A stretch of DNA of 64,000 nucleotides, taken from contig NZ_CP150274.1 in NCBI RefSeq assembly GCF_037977055.1, positions 6,510,001 to 6,574,000 of the forward strand. Reading direction: 5' to 3'. Positions 17,083 to 24,901 of this stretch are shown here, piece after piece. The position numbers and the translations under genes are program-made. The notes beneath the pieces were generated by a model. That model was not told where the DNA came from and did no database searches. It was given only the letters and a program-made list of their open reading frames with translations. The stretch comes from Paenibacillus sp. FSL K6-1096. GTDB taxonomy: Bacteria > Bacillota > Bacilli > Paenibacillales > Paenibacillaceae. Position 1 is the stretch's first letter; the number at the start of each line of letters is the position of its first letter.

Positions 17083-17469
17083 CTACACCTCGGCATCCAC
17101 GGCACGGCTGCCAACAGATTGCTGCTTCGCCTGGTATTCTATGCCCCAATCCCGCATCAGCCGGATGATCGGAATCAGTGTGCGGCCAAAGTCAGTCAAT
17201 GAATATTCAACCTTCGGCGGGACCTGGTGGTAGACCTCGCGGTGAACAACGCCGTCCTCCTCCAGCTCGCGGAGCTGCAGAGTCAGCATCCGCTGGGTAA
17301 TGCCGGGGCAAATCCGGCGGAACTCATTGAACCGGACAGGGGAGTCCATCATATGGTACAGCAGCACGCCCTTCCATTTGCCGCCGATAACGTCAAGGGT
17401 AAATTCAACAGGACAGGCGTGTGCCTGGCCGTCCGGGCATTCACCGAAGCCCCCTTTGCGGTTGCGCAT
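17083..17469 (-). CDS. HxlR family transcriptional regulator
   Basis: A 128-residue winged-helix regulator of the HxlR/YodB family. It has CPVEFTLDVIGGKWKGVLLYHM with the family-typical redox-sensitive cysteine near the N-terminus, FNEFRRICPGITQRMLTLQLREL as the recognition region and the wing VPPKVEYSLTDFGRTL. The start is the ATG at 17469 with AAGGAG about 10 nt before; a further in-frame ATG at 17493 lies upstream of that site. It is divergent from a nitroreductase. HxlR-type regulators commonly repress such genes and are relieved by quinones, diamide or aldehydes through cysteine modification; that role is inferred here from context. Confidence 0.92.
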   Translation of the reverse strand: MRNRKGGFGECPDGQAHACPVEFTLDVIGGKWKGVLLYHMMDSPVRFNEFRRICPGITQRMLTLQLRELEEDGVVHREVYHQVPPKVEYSLTDFGRTLIPIIRLMRDWGIEYQAKQQSVGSRAVDAEV

Positions 17470-17484
17470 AAGGAACACGCTCCT

Positions 17485-17504
17485 TAGTATCATTTGGTAT
17501 ACTA
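17485..17504. promoter_or_regulatory. Candidate HxlR operator
   Basis: An inverted repeat TAGTAT-N8-ATACTA lies 16 nt upstream of the hxlR start, in the space shared with the divergent nitroreductase. Size and AT-rich arms resemble operators known for YodB/HxlR regulators, so autoregulation is likely. Confidence 0.5.
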
Positions 17505-17617
17505 CATCACAAAAATGTGCGTACTTCTAAATGTGTTGTATATCCATTACTATAAGCATAAGAGCAGGATATCGTCAATTCCTCACTATCAAGGAAACAC
17601 AGAAAGGGAGAATAAAT

Positions 17618-18313
17618 ATGGATACGATCAGCACATCTAACACAACTGCGGCTATTACCAAAGAAAGCATTCTGGCCGCATATCAGTACAGACATGCCAC
17701 CAAAGAATTCGACAGCAGCCGGAAGATCAGCGCAGAGGACTTCAACTTCATTCTGGAGACGGGGCGGCTGTCGCCCAGCTCCTTCGGCTTCGAGCCCTGG
17801 AAATTCGTGGTGCTTCAGAGCCCGGAGATCCGCGAGAAGCTGCGGCCTCATGCCTGGGGCGCTCAGAAGCAGCTCCCGACGGCAAGCCATTTCGTGCTGA
17901 TTCTGGCCAGACAGCCCCGTGATATGGCCGCAGGCTCGGATTACACTGAAGCAATAATACAGGATGTACAGAAGCTGCCGTCTGAGGTTGCTGAAGGTAA
18001 GCGCAAGGTCTACGGCGCGTTCCTGAAGACCGATTTCGGGCTGGAAGGCAACGAGCGGGCAATATTCGAGTGGGGAGCCCGTCAGACTTATCTGCCACTG
18101 GGCAATATGATGACTGCCGCCGCGCTGATCGGCATCGACTCCTGTCCGATTGAAGGCTTCGACAAGGTGAAGACCGAGCAGATTCTGGCAGCTGAGGGCA
18201 TTATGGACCCTGAGCACTTCGGACTGGCCTGCATGGTGGCCTTCGGCTACCGGACCAATGAGCCGCGTCCCAAAACCCGCCGGACCGCTGACCAGGTCGT
18301 AGAGTGGGTCTAA
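17618..18313 (+). CDS. NAD(P)H-dependent nitroreductase
   Basis: A 231-residue flavin (FMN) oxidoreductase of the nitroreductase family (NfsB/YfkO-like), able to reduce nitro compounds and quinones. The FMN-phosphate binding start YRHATKEFD, the SPSSFGFEPWKFVVL segment and the C-terminal ARQTYLPLGNMMTAAALIGIDSCPIEGF are typical. The ATG at 17618 has AAGGGAG 7 nt upstream; the frame is open back to 17531 without another supported start. It is divergent from the HxlR gene, a pairing that implies induction by electrophiles, and ends in a strong terminator. Confidence 0.93.
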   Translation: MDTISTSNTTAAITKESILAAYQYRHATKEFDSSRKISAEDFNFILETGRLSPSSFGFEPWKFVVLQSPEIREKLRPHAWGAQKQLPTASHFVLILARQPRDMAAGSDYTEAIIQDVQKLPSEVAEGKRKVYGAFLKTDFGLEGNERAIFEWGARQTYLPLGNMMTAAALIGIDSCPIEGFDKVKTEQILAAEGIMDPEHFGLACMVAFGYRTNEPRPKTRRTADQVVEWV

Positions 18314-18326
18314 TCGCAGAATACAA

Positions 18327-18366
18327 AAACGGATGCAGCCCGCGGGCGTCATCCGTTTCTTTTTTG
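18327..18366 (+). terminator. Rho-independent terminator of nitroreductase
   Basis: Stem AAACGGATG (18327-18335) / CATCCGTTT (18350-18358) followed by CTTTTTTG, 14 nt after the stop codon. Confidence 0.88.
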
Positions 18367-18464
18367 TGAATGTACATAGAAGAGTCGAAAAAGTATTGAA
18401 AATTTGCTGAAAATTCTGATACGCTTAGGAGGTCGTTAATCAAGCCTGAAGGGATTCCTGCACA

Positions 18465-18881
18465 ATGAAAATCATCCGCATTATCGCTGAAGTCGGTCTG
18501 CTGTATGTGTTCTTCCTGGCTGGAGATTATTTGCAGCGTGCGCTGCATCTGCCGATTCCGGGCAGCATCGTCGGACTGCTCTTGCTCTTCGTGCTGCTGC
18601 TGCTCAAGATTGTCCCGGTGAAGCTGATCGAGAACGGTTCGACCTTCATTCTGGCCTATCTGCCCATGTTCTTCATTCCGGCCACCGCCGGTATTATGAA
18701 TCATCTGGATATCTTCAGCGGAAGAGGGCTGCTCCTGATCTGCGTACTTGTAATCAGCAGCGTGCTGACCATGGTGGTTGCCGCCCATTCCAGCCAGTGG
18801 ATTGCCGGCCGCAGCGCTCTGCGGCTCACACGCCGGACGTACCGCGCCCGCAGCGTGCAAGGGAAGGGGAAGGAAGCATGA
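18465..18881 (+). CDS. cidA: Holin-like protein CidA/LrgA family
   Basis: A 138-residue membrane protein with four hydrophobic segments (about 6-25, 29-48, 60-80, 88-108). The core LHLPIPGSIVGLLLLFVLL is the hallmark of the CidA/LrgA family, which affects murein hydrolase activity, autolysis and overflow metabolite transport. The C-terminus is basic (RLTRRTYRARSVQGKGKEA). Its stop overlaps the next start as ATGA, so it is translationally coupled to cidB. Whether it is the Cid or the Lrg paralogue cannot be decided without a family tree; no LytTR or LysR regulator is adjacent. Confidence 0.9.
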   Translation: MKIIRIIAEVGLLYVFFLAGDYLQRALHLPIPGSIVGLLLLFVLLLLKIVPVKLIENGSTFILAYLPMFFIPATAGIMNHLDIFSGRGLLLICVLVISSVLTMVVAAHSSQWIAGRSALRLTRRTYRARSVQGKGKEA

Positions 18882-19567
18882 GAATTCTGCTGGCCCTTGG
18901 CTTCGTGCTGATGAATGTGGTGATCTATCTGATCATGTCCATGCTGTACAGGCGTTACCGTCTTCCCGTCCTCCTGCCCGCGCTGACCGCAACGTTCACG
19001 GTGGTTGTGCTGCTTATGGGCTTCCATATTCCTTATGAGACTTATATGATCGGCGGCGACTGGATTAACCGGCTGCTTGGTCCGGCGGTAGTCTCTCTGG
19101 CCTATCCCTTATACAAACAGCGGCATGTGCTGTGGAAGAATCTGCCTGCCGTGCTTGGCGGAACCGTCACCGGGCTGCTCGTCGGCATGTTCAGCGGTTT
19201 GCTGATGGCATCAGCCCTCGGCTTCTCCAAGCTGTATGTGCTGTCCATCCTGCCGAAGTCAATTACAACCGCTGTAGCGATCCAGATCTCCAGCAATCTG
19301 GGCGGAGATGCCTCGCTGACCTCCGTCTTCGTGATGATTGCCGGATTCACCGGAGCGATTGGCGGGCCATATATCATCAAGCTGTTCCGCATCCGCAGCG
19401 AGTCAGGCATCGGCATCGGTCTGGGTACGGCCTCCCATGCTCTTGGAACGGCGAAGGCGCTGGAATACGGTGAGCAGTCCGTGTCTATGAGCTCCGTGGC
19501 AATGACCGTATGCGCCATTGTCGGCTCAATCTGCGGACCGCTCGCCGCCTGGATCATGTACCATTAA
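18878..19567 (+). CDS. cidB: CidB/LrgB family membrane protein
   Basis: A 229-residue polytopic protein, the partner of CidA/LrgA. The conserved C-terminal block LPKSITTAVAIQISSNLGG and the GTASHALGTAKALE motif are diagnostic for LrgB/CidB. About six to seven membrane segments are visible. The start is the ATG of the ATGA overlap with cidA, preceded by GGGGAAGGA. It converges with the arabinofuranosidase gene with only 14 nt between the stops. Confidence 0.93.
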   Translation: MRILLALGFVLMNVVIYLIMSMLYRRYRLPVLLPALTATFTVVVLLMGFHIPYETYMIGGDWINRLLGPAVVSLAYPLYKQRHVLWKNLPAVLGGTVTGLLVGMFSGLLMASALGFSKLYVLSILPKSITTAVAIQISSNLGGDASLTSVFVMIAGFTGAIGGPYIIKLFRIRSESGIGIGLGTASHALGTAKALEYGEQSVSMSSVAMTVCAIVGSICGPLAAWIMYH

Positions 19568-19581
19568 GCCCGGGCAGAAGC

Positions 19582-21090
19582 TCAGCCGTTCACGCGCAGG
19601 CGGATCACATTCCAGGACGCTGCCGGAAGCTGGGCGCTGACCCGGCCGCCGTCTGCGGCAGCCGTTCCGCGGTTATGCGGCAGAACGGTTGCCGGACTTG
19701 TACGGGTATTGGCGGCTTGAAGGTCTTCATGCTCAAGAACCGTATGCTGAATGACTTCCACGCCGCCGAAGCTGCGCAGATCTACAGCCAGCTCCATGCC
19801 TTCTTTCAGATGGCGGTTCACCGCAAACACAGTAACCTCGTTCTGCTCCTCATTATAGACACTGACTGCCTCCAGATAAGGAACGTCGGTGAAATCCCGC
19901 GAATCGTATTTCGGGCTGGTAATCAGCGGGTGAAGCACCGTTCCCCGGCCGTACACGGATGCGTGCATATACGGATAATAGGTGGTCTGGAGCCACAGCG
20001 GACCGCCATTCTCCGTCATAATCGGTGCAATCACATTGATCAGCTGGGCGATGCAGGCCATTTTGACCCGGTCGGCATGCTTCAGGAGACTGATCAGGCA
20101 GCAGCCGACCACCAGCGCATCCTCCAGCGTATAGACATCCTCGAACTCAGGGGGTGCAATCTGCCAGTGCTGCTCCGCACGGCTCGACCCCTGCGATTTC
20201 CACACATTCCACTCATCAAGCGACAGATAAATCTTTTTCTTGCTTTTCTTCTTGGCCTTGATATAATCACATACTGCCGCTACGCTGTCGATGAACTGAT
20301 CCATGTCGAGCGACTGGGCCAGGAAATTCGGCGTGTCTCCATCATTGTTGTTGTAATAGGTATGCAGGGAGAGGAAATCAACGTTCTCATAGGTGAGATC
20401 CAGGACGGTAGCCTCCCATTCGGCAAAAGTACTCATGTTGCTGCCCGAGCTGCCGCAGGCCACCAGCTCCAGGGAAGGATCGACCCAGCGCATCGCTTTG
20501 GCGGTCTCGTTAGCGAGCCGGCCGTATTCAACGGCGGTCTTGGCACCAATCTGCCACGGGCCGTCCATTTCGTTGCCCAGGCACCAGGTACGGAAATTAT
20601 GCGGAGCCTTATAGCCATGCGAGATGCGCAGGTCGCTCCAGTAAGAGCCGGAGGGGTGATTGCAGTACTCCACCAGATTCCGGGCGGCATCGATGCCGCG
20701 TGTGCCCAGGTTAACGGCCATCATCACTTCGGCACCGGCCAGCTTGGCCCAATCGGCGAATTCATTCGTGCCTACCTGGTTCGTCTCTGTTGTCCACCAC
20801 GCGAGCTCAAGAGAGCGCTTCCGCTGTTCTTTGGGGCCAACGCCATCCTCCCAGTTGTAGCCGGAGACGAAGTTGCCGCCAGGATAACGGATAATCGGCA
20901 CACGCAGCGCCTTGATGGCCTCAAGCGCATCGGCGCGGAAGCCGTTCTCATCGGCAGTGGGATGCCCCGGCTCATAGATTCCGCCGTAGACGGCCCGTCC
21001 CAGGTGTTCGATGAATGATCCGTATAGTCTCGGGTCTACCTCGGCCAGCTTGAAGTCCTTATCGACAATCATTTTGGATTGAATGCTCAT
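19582..21090 (-). CDS. abfA: Alpha-L-arabinofuranosidase, GH51
   Basis: A 502-residue GH51 enzyme that releases terminal alpha-L-arabinofuranosyl groups from arabinan, arabinoxylan or their oligomers in the cytoplasm. The acid/base is in CLGNEMDGPWQIG (E174) and the nucleophile in LSLDEWNVW (E293); GFRADALEAIKALRVPIIRYPGGNF is the classic N-terminal barrel sequence. Length is as expected for bacterial single-enzyme AbfA. An AAAGGAGC ribosome site precedes the ATG at 21090. It is divergent from an ArsR-fold regulator with a long sensor domain, which probably controls it. Confidence 0.96.
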   Translation of the reverse strand: MSIQSKMIVDKDFKLAEVDPRLYGSFIEHLGRAVYGGIYEPGHPTADENGFRADALEAIKALRVPIIRYPGGNFVSGYNWEDGVGPKEQRKRSLELAWWTTETNQVGTNEFADWAKLAGAEVMMAVNLGTRGIDAARNLVEYCNHPSGSYWSDLRISHGYKAPHNFRTWCLGNEMDGPWQIGAKTAVEYGRLANETAKAMRWVDPSLELVACGSSGSNMSTFAEWEATVLDLTYENVDFLSLHTYYNNNDGDTPNFLAQSLDMDQFIDSVAAVCDYIKAKKKSKKKIYLSLDEWNVWKSQGSSRAEQHWQIAPPEFEDVYTLEDALVVGCCLISLLKHADRVKMACIAQLINVIAPIMTENGGPLWLQTTYYPYMHASVYGRGTVLHPLITSPKYDSRDFTDVPYLEAVSVYNEEQNEVTVFAVNRHLKEGMELAVDLRSFGGVEVIQHTVLEHEDLQAANTRTSPATVLPHNRGTAAADGGRVSAQLPAASWNVIRLRVNG

Positions 21091-21239
21091 AGTAGAAAGC
21101 TCCTTTGTCTAAGATTAAGGTATTGGTTAATTGATTAAGCTTGTTTATGGTTACATGATACGGATTACGTGATATGCTAGGCAATATCTATTTTCAGGAT
21201 TAATAAAATAACTAATTCTAAGACCGCGGAGGGGTAGTC

Positions 21240-22142
21240 ATGTATCTAACAACAGATTCCGAATCGCTGAAGGTCTATGAAGCGCTCGCCAGTGAGGTCC
21301 GGCTAAGGATTATCGATCTGCTGAGTGTCGAGGAGATGCATATCAAGGAGATAGCCGCCCGCCTGTATCTCAGCAGCGCCATTGTCAGCTCCCATGTAGC
21401 CAAGCTGCAGAAGGCCGGTATCGTCAGCTCGCAGATGAAGCGGATTGATGGGGGAACGTATAAATTTTGCTCACTATCTGCTAATTTCTTGCAGGTTAAA
21501 TTATCCGGGGCAAATTCGATTGCCCGTAAGGTGGTTGAGGTGTCAGTCCCTGTGGGGCACTACACCGATCTTGAGGCTTCTCCGACCTGCGGCATCGCTA
21601 CCACGGAGAGAATGATCGGGTATTATGATGACCCGCGGTACTTTCTCGACCCGCAGCGGGTGGATGCCGGCATTCTCTGGTTCGCCAAAGGCTACGCGGA
21701 GTACAAGGTGCCGAATTATCTGTTCATGGACCAGAAGGTGCAGGAGATTGAGATCTCGATGGAGATCGGCTCGGAAGCGCCTAGTGTCAATGAGAAGTGG
21801 CCTTCGGACATCGCTTTTGCGATGAACGGCATACCGCTCGGCAAGTGGACAAGCCCCGGCGACTTCGGCGTGATGCGGGGCCGGCTGACTCCGGCCTGGT
21901 GGAGACCGGATGTGAACCAGTACGGCCTGCTGAAGGTGCTGCGGATAAATGCCGGCGGGACTTATATTGACGGCCAGCAGATTTCTGCAGTAACGATCGA
22001 TGAGGTGGGCTGGCAGCAGGATCAGTGGAGCTTCCGGTTCACGGCGGAAGACAGCACCCGAAGGCGGGGCGGCTTAACCTTGTTCGGGCGCGGCTTCGGC
22101 AATTACGATCAGGATATAGTCGTTCGCGTCTATTATGAGTAG
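21240..22142 (+). CDS. ArsR-type winged-helix regulator with large C-terminal domain
   Basis: A 300-residue protein. Residues 8-90 form an ArsR-like winged helix (YEALASEVRLRIIDLLSVEEMHIKEIAARLYLSSAIVSSHVAKLQKAGIV, quoted in parts), without the metal-binding cysteines of classical ArsR. Residues 100-300 form a separate beta-rich domain unlike the usual ArsR length of about 100 residues, with Trp/Pro-rich stretches (MRGRLTPAWWRPDVNQYGLL) that suggest ligand binding. It is divergent from abfA with 149 nt between starts; an arabinose- or arabinoside-responsive repressor or activator is a reasonable inference. GGAGGGG precedes the ATG at 21240. Confidence 0.85.
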   Translation: MYLTTDSESLKVYEALASEVRLRIIDLLSVEEMHIKEIAARLYLSSAIVSSHVAKLQKAGIVSSQMKRIDGGTYKFCSLSANFLQVKLSGANSIARKVVEVSVPVGHYTDLEASPTCGIATTERMIGYYDDPRYFLDPQRVDAGILWFAKGYAEYKVPNYLFMDQKVQEIEISMEIGSEAPSVNEKWPSDIAFAMNGIPLGKWTSPGDFGVMRGRLTPAWWRPDVNQYGLLKVLRINAGGTYIDGQQISAVTIDEVGWQQDQWSFRFTAEDSTRRRGGLTLFGRGFGNYDQDIVVRVYYE

Positions 22143-22236
22143 CGGTTCAAATTGAATGTTTGCAAAAGCAGTCTGCGGGTAACTATAACTAAGTAATCCA
22201 AAAACGTGCACACTTGCATAACAAGGAGGAGTTCAC

Positions 22237-22410
22237 ATGTCCAATCATTCCCACGATGAAGCAGACCTCCGCAACCGGGAGAACAAAGACGGGGATTCCC
22301 TCGCGGAACGCAAAAAAATGGAGAACGGCGTAGATATCGAACCCGAAGCCGATGACTGGGAGGCCAAACCGGCCGAGACCGCCCATCCCGACCCGCTTCC
22401 GAAGAATTAG
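22237..22410 (+). CDS. Small acidic hydrophilic protein (57 aa)
   Basis: A 57-residue protein, MSNHSHDEADLRNRENKDGD at the start and HPDPLPKN at the end, with AAGGAGGAG 6 nt before its ATG. It is highly charged, has no cysteine or membrane segment and is probably disordered. It is followed by a clear terminator, which supports a real transcription unit. I do not recognise the family; small acidic proteins of this sort in Bacilli are often sporulation or stress associated. Confidence 0.7.
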   Translation: MSNHSHDEADLRNRENKDGDSLAERKKMENGVDIEPEADDWEAKPAETAHPDPLPKN

Positions 22411-22464
22411 GAAGCAAGGGTAGCGGCGGCCCGGCGGCGGGCAGCTATAAGATGGAAGAGCGTT

Positions 22465-22495
22465 GGGGCTGAGTGTAGTGTGCTCAGCCCCTTTA
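22465..22495 (+). terminator. Terminator of the 57-aa gene
   Basis: Perfect 9-bp stem GGGGCTGAG (22465-22473) / CTCAGCCCC (22483-22491), loop TGTAGTGTG, followed by TTTACG. Confidence 0.7.
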
Positions 22496-22697
22496 CGCGC
22501 TATCTGGCACCTGTACTAGTAGAGCATCAACTTTGAACTGTAAGAATGAACCTGAGGGGTGTTAAAGGCTGAGTATGAACATCGAACTAGATATTGGGCT
22601 GATCCTGCACCTGTTACCGTTTTCTGCTCTTACATTCAAGTAGGTGATTGTATTTCCTGCAATAGAAAATGGATTACTGACCGTAAAATGAGACTCT

Positions 22698-22722
22698 ATT
22701 GTATTTCATACAGTAGAATGTC
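22698..22722. repeat. Short palindromic intergenic element
   Basis: TCTATTGTAT-TTC-ATACAGTAGA, an inverted repeat matching at 9 of 10 arm positions, followed by ATGTCGGG. A close relative lies at 50276-50302, followed by ATGTTGGG. Confidence 0.7.
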
Positions 22723-22826
22723 GGGTTTTGGGTGAAAACTGGCCTTTGTTCAACATTCCATTGTACGAATCTATTTCCAAGCCTTTTTAACAGCATTCCA
22801 TTGTACAAAATGCAGTTACTATTGTT

Positions 22827-22880
22827 CCAGCGTCTTATTCGCGCAGCATCCGAATGACTGCTGTGCGAATAAGACACTGG
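22827..22880. repeat. Large imperfect inverted repeat
   Basis: CCAG-C-GTCTTATTCGC at the left pairs with GCGAATAAGAC-A-CTGG at the right (one mismatch within about 16 bp), enclosing a 22-nt centre that can itself form CAG/CTG pairs. There is no T-run on either side, so a simple terminator is unlikely. Confidence 0.7.
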
Positions 22881-23319
22881 CTCGTTCCCGCACATCCCAC
22901 AGCCCACCCCGTATACCGCACCACACCCTGCACCTCACACCGGACCCCGCACCCCGGTCAGCCCAACACCATCCCACCCGGCACCCATTGATTAGAGGTC
23001 GCAGTTAATCCATTAGTTACAACAGTTGGATTATTGACACTTGCTGATGAGAAGATGAGCTTGACGGGGGAAGCAGTTGGAAATAGTCCACTCAAATAAA
23101 CGTTCTTTATACATAAACAGTAAATTGGCTCGGATTAGATGCTGTTTTTCCACTTGTTTCCCTGTAAATGGATGGATTTAAGCTACGTTTATCCACTTGT
23201 TACCTGGGGGCGTATTACTGACTAGGGCGTTTCGCAAAGATGATCTATAATAACCTCCGCCTCTAAGTGGCATACTAGCCCAAAATGAAAAATTATTGGG
23301 GCTGGAGGCGGGAACAACT

Positions 23320-23889
23320 GTGACACCGTTACTAATCCAGAACAGTTATAGTGTGCTGGCCGCTGTTAGCCCCTATCTGTTCTATTTTACCGTTTACTCG
23401 TTTCTGGGCTGGGTACTGGAGGGTAGTTATAATCTCTATAGTGCAGGAACCTTCCGCAAGGAAGGCTTCCTGAAGGGCCCGTTTAAGCCTATGTATGGCT
23501 GTGCGCCGCTGCTGTTGCTTGCAGCGCGTGAGCTGGCGGTTCCCTTCCCGGTCTTCCTGCTGCTGGCCCTGATCGTTCCGTCGGCTGTAGAGTTTGTCAG
23601 CGGCTGGCTGCTGAAGGGATTGTTCCACAGACAGTGGTGGGATTACTCAGGAATGCCGTTCCAGCTGAAGGGGCATATCTGCCTGAAATTCTCACTCTAT
23701 TGGTGGGGGCTGTCCATAGCTTGCATCTATGCCCTGCAGCCGCTGGTCCGCATGCTGTATCTGCAAGTTCATCAGGTATGGCTGCCGCTGCTTCCCGCCG
23801 TTCTGCTGCTATTCGCGGCCGATCTGCTGTGGACCTGCCGGACCCGGCGCCGCAATGTGATGTCCAGTGAAAATAAAGTTTTAGACTGA
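23320..23889 (+). CDS. Putative ABC-transporter-like membrane protein (PF06541 type)
   Basis: A 189-residue membrane protein with about five helices. The features FTVYSFLGWVLEG, FLKGPFKPMYG and the aromatic motif QWWDYSGMPFQLKGHICLKFSLYWW are those of the family annotated as putative ABC transporter type IV (CmpB-like), whose function is not established. The most likely start is the GTG at 23320 with GGAGG 11 nt before; a TTG at 23296 lies upstream of that site. It stands alone after the repeat-rich gap. Confidence 0.85.
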   Translation: MTPLLIQNSYSVLAAVSPYLFYFTVYSFLGWVLEGSYNLYSAGTFRKEGFLKGPFKPMYGCAPLLLLAARELAVPFPVFLLLALIVPSAVEFVSGWLLKGLFHRQWWDYSGMPFQLKGHICLKFSLYWWGLSIACIYALQPLVRMLYLQVHQVWLPLLPAVLLLFAADLLWTCRTRRRNVMSSENKVLD

Positions 23890-23997
23890 GAAGCCTGACT
23901 TAACGGGGATTATGAGATGGAGAACAGCGGTGGGCTAAGATTTGAAAATAAAAGTCTTAGACTACCGCTGTTGTCATTGCAAATGGCTGAATAATGC

Positions 23998-24698
23998 TTA
24001 TTTAAAATCAGTCCGGAAACTGATATCCTTGTTCGCTTCCAGTTGTTCATGCAATTGAACCAGCTTCTCGGATGCTCTCCGGTAAGCATCACTTCCCAAG
24101 AACAATTGGACAAAACTAATGTATCAGCCTTATTGAACTGGGTTCTAAATCCCCCGGGTGCTACTGCCGTAACTTTGATCCCCAGAGATGCCACATCCTG
24201 AGCGAGCACCTCGGTCAATCCCATTAGAGAGAACTTCGTGGCCGCATACACACTCCAGCCCATATGGGGAGCGAAGCCGGCAATTGAAGCAATATTGAAG
24301 ATATGCCCTGAACGCTCCTTCCGCATATAGGGAAGTACACTTTGAATGACATGAATCGGACCAAATACATTGACTTCAAAATTGGATATAATTTCTTTCT
24401 GTGACAACTCCTCAACCGCACCGCCGATGCCATAGCCTGCATTATTGACGGCTACATCTATTTGCCCGAACTGCTCATACGCCTTGCTCACGGATGACTG
24501 AACCGAAACGGCCTGGGTTAGGTCAACCGCGAGCGGCAGGAATTGTCCTTCTGGTACCTCTCCCACAGCTTGCTTTAAATCTTCTATATTACGTGAAGTT
24601 GCAGCGACTCTATACCCGCGCTTAATCAATTTTCTAACCAAGGACAATCCCAACCCTTTCGAAGCACCGGTCACGTACCATACTTTAGTTTGTTGCAT
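23998..24698 (-). pseudogene. SDR-family oxidoreductase, disrupted by internal deletion and frameshift
   Basis: The first 200 residues are a good classical short-chain dehydrogenase: TGASKGLGLS cofactor loop, VNNAGYGIGG, and the YAATK active-site motif. After PGGFRTQFNKADTLVLS the reading frame turns to unrelated sequence and runs on to 23910. In the next frame, from about 24105 to the TAA at 23998-24000, a normal SDR C-terminus is found (LGSDAYRRASEKLVQLHEQL, then EANKDISFRTDFK). Roughly 50 residues usually found between these parts are missing, so this is a deletion plus frame change. The ATG at 24698 has GGAGGGG upstream. The divergent AraC regulator is the usual partner of such SDR genes. 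Confidence 0.82.
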
Positions 24699-24901
24699 AT
24701 TTTCCCCTCCAATGGATAATCGCTGTTGTGTAACGGGCAATGACTACAGTTCTGCCGGTACAAACCTATTATGTTCCACCCAGGCAAAATTCCGTTAGAG
24801 TATTACTCCTACATTCTTGCCTATTATTCTCATCCGCTTAACAAATACTGTGCAAGAACTTATTATGATTAAAATAGAACACTATAACGGGAGGGATGCA
24901 C

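Larger units (their letters stand above)
22496..23319. other. Repeat-rich intergenic region without a supported gene
   Basis: About 820 bases with no convincing gene. From left to right it holds short AT-rich palindromic elements (22640-22815), a large imperfect hairpin (22827-22880), a C/A-rich tract (22885-22990) and three related copies of a TTCCACTTGTTTCC-like element (about 23070-23092 inverted, 23138-23157 and 23192-23211 direct). Open frames here, such as one on the minus strand at 22674-22907, lack ribosome sites and sit on repeats. Confidence 0.7.

Noticed and set aside
19510..21018. Long open frame on the plus strand opposite abfA
   Set aside because: It is the antisense shadow of a GC-rich GH51 gene; the minus-strand protein has all family motifs.
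22674..22907. 77-residue open frame on the minus strand
   Set aside because: It runs through palindromic repeats, has no ribosome site and an unprotein-like composition.
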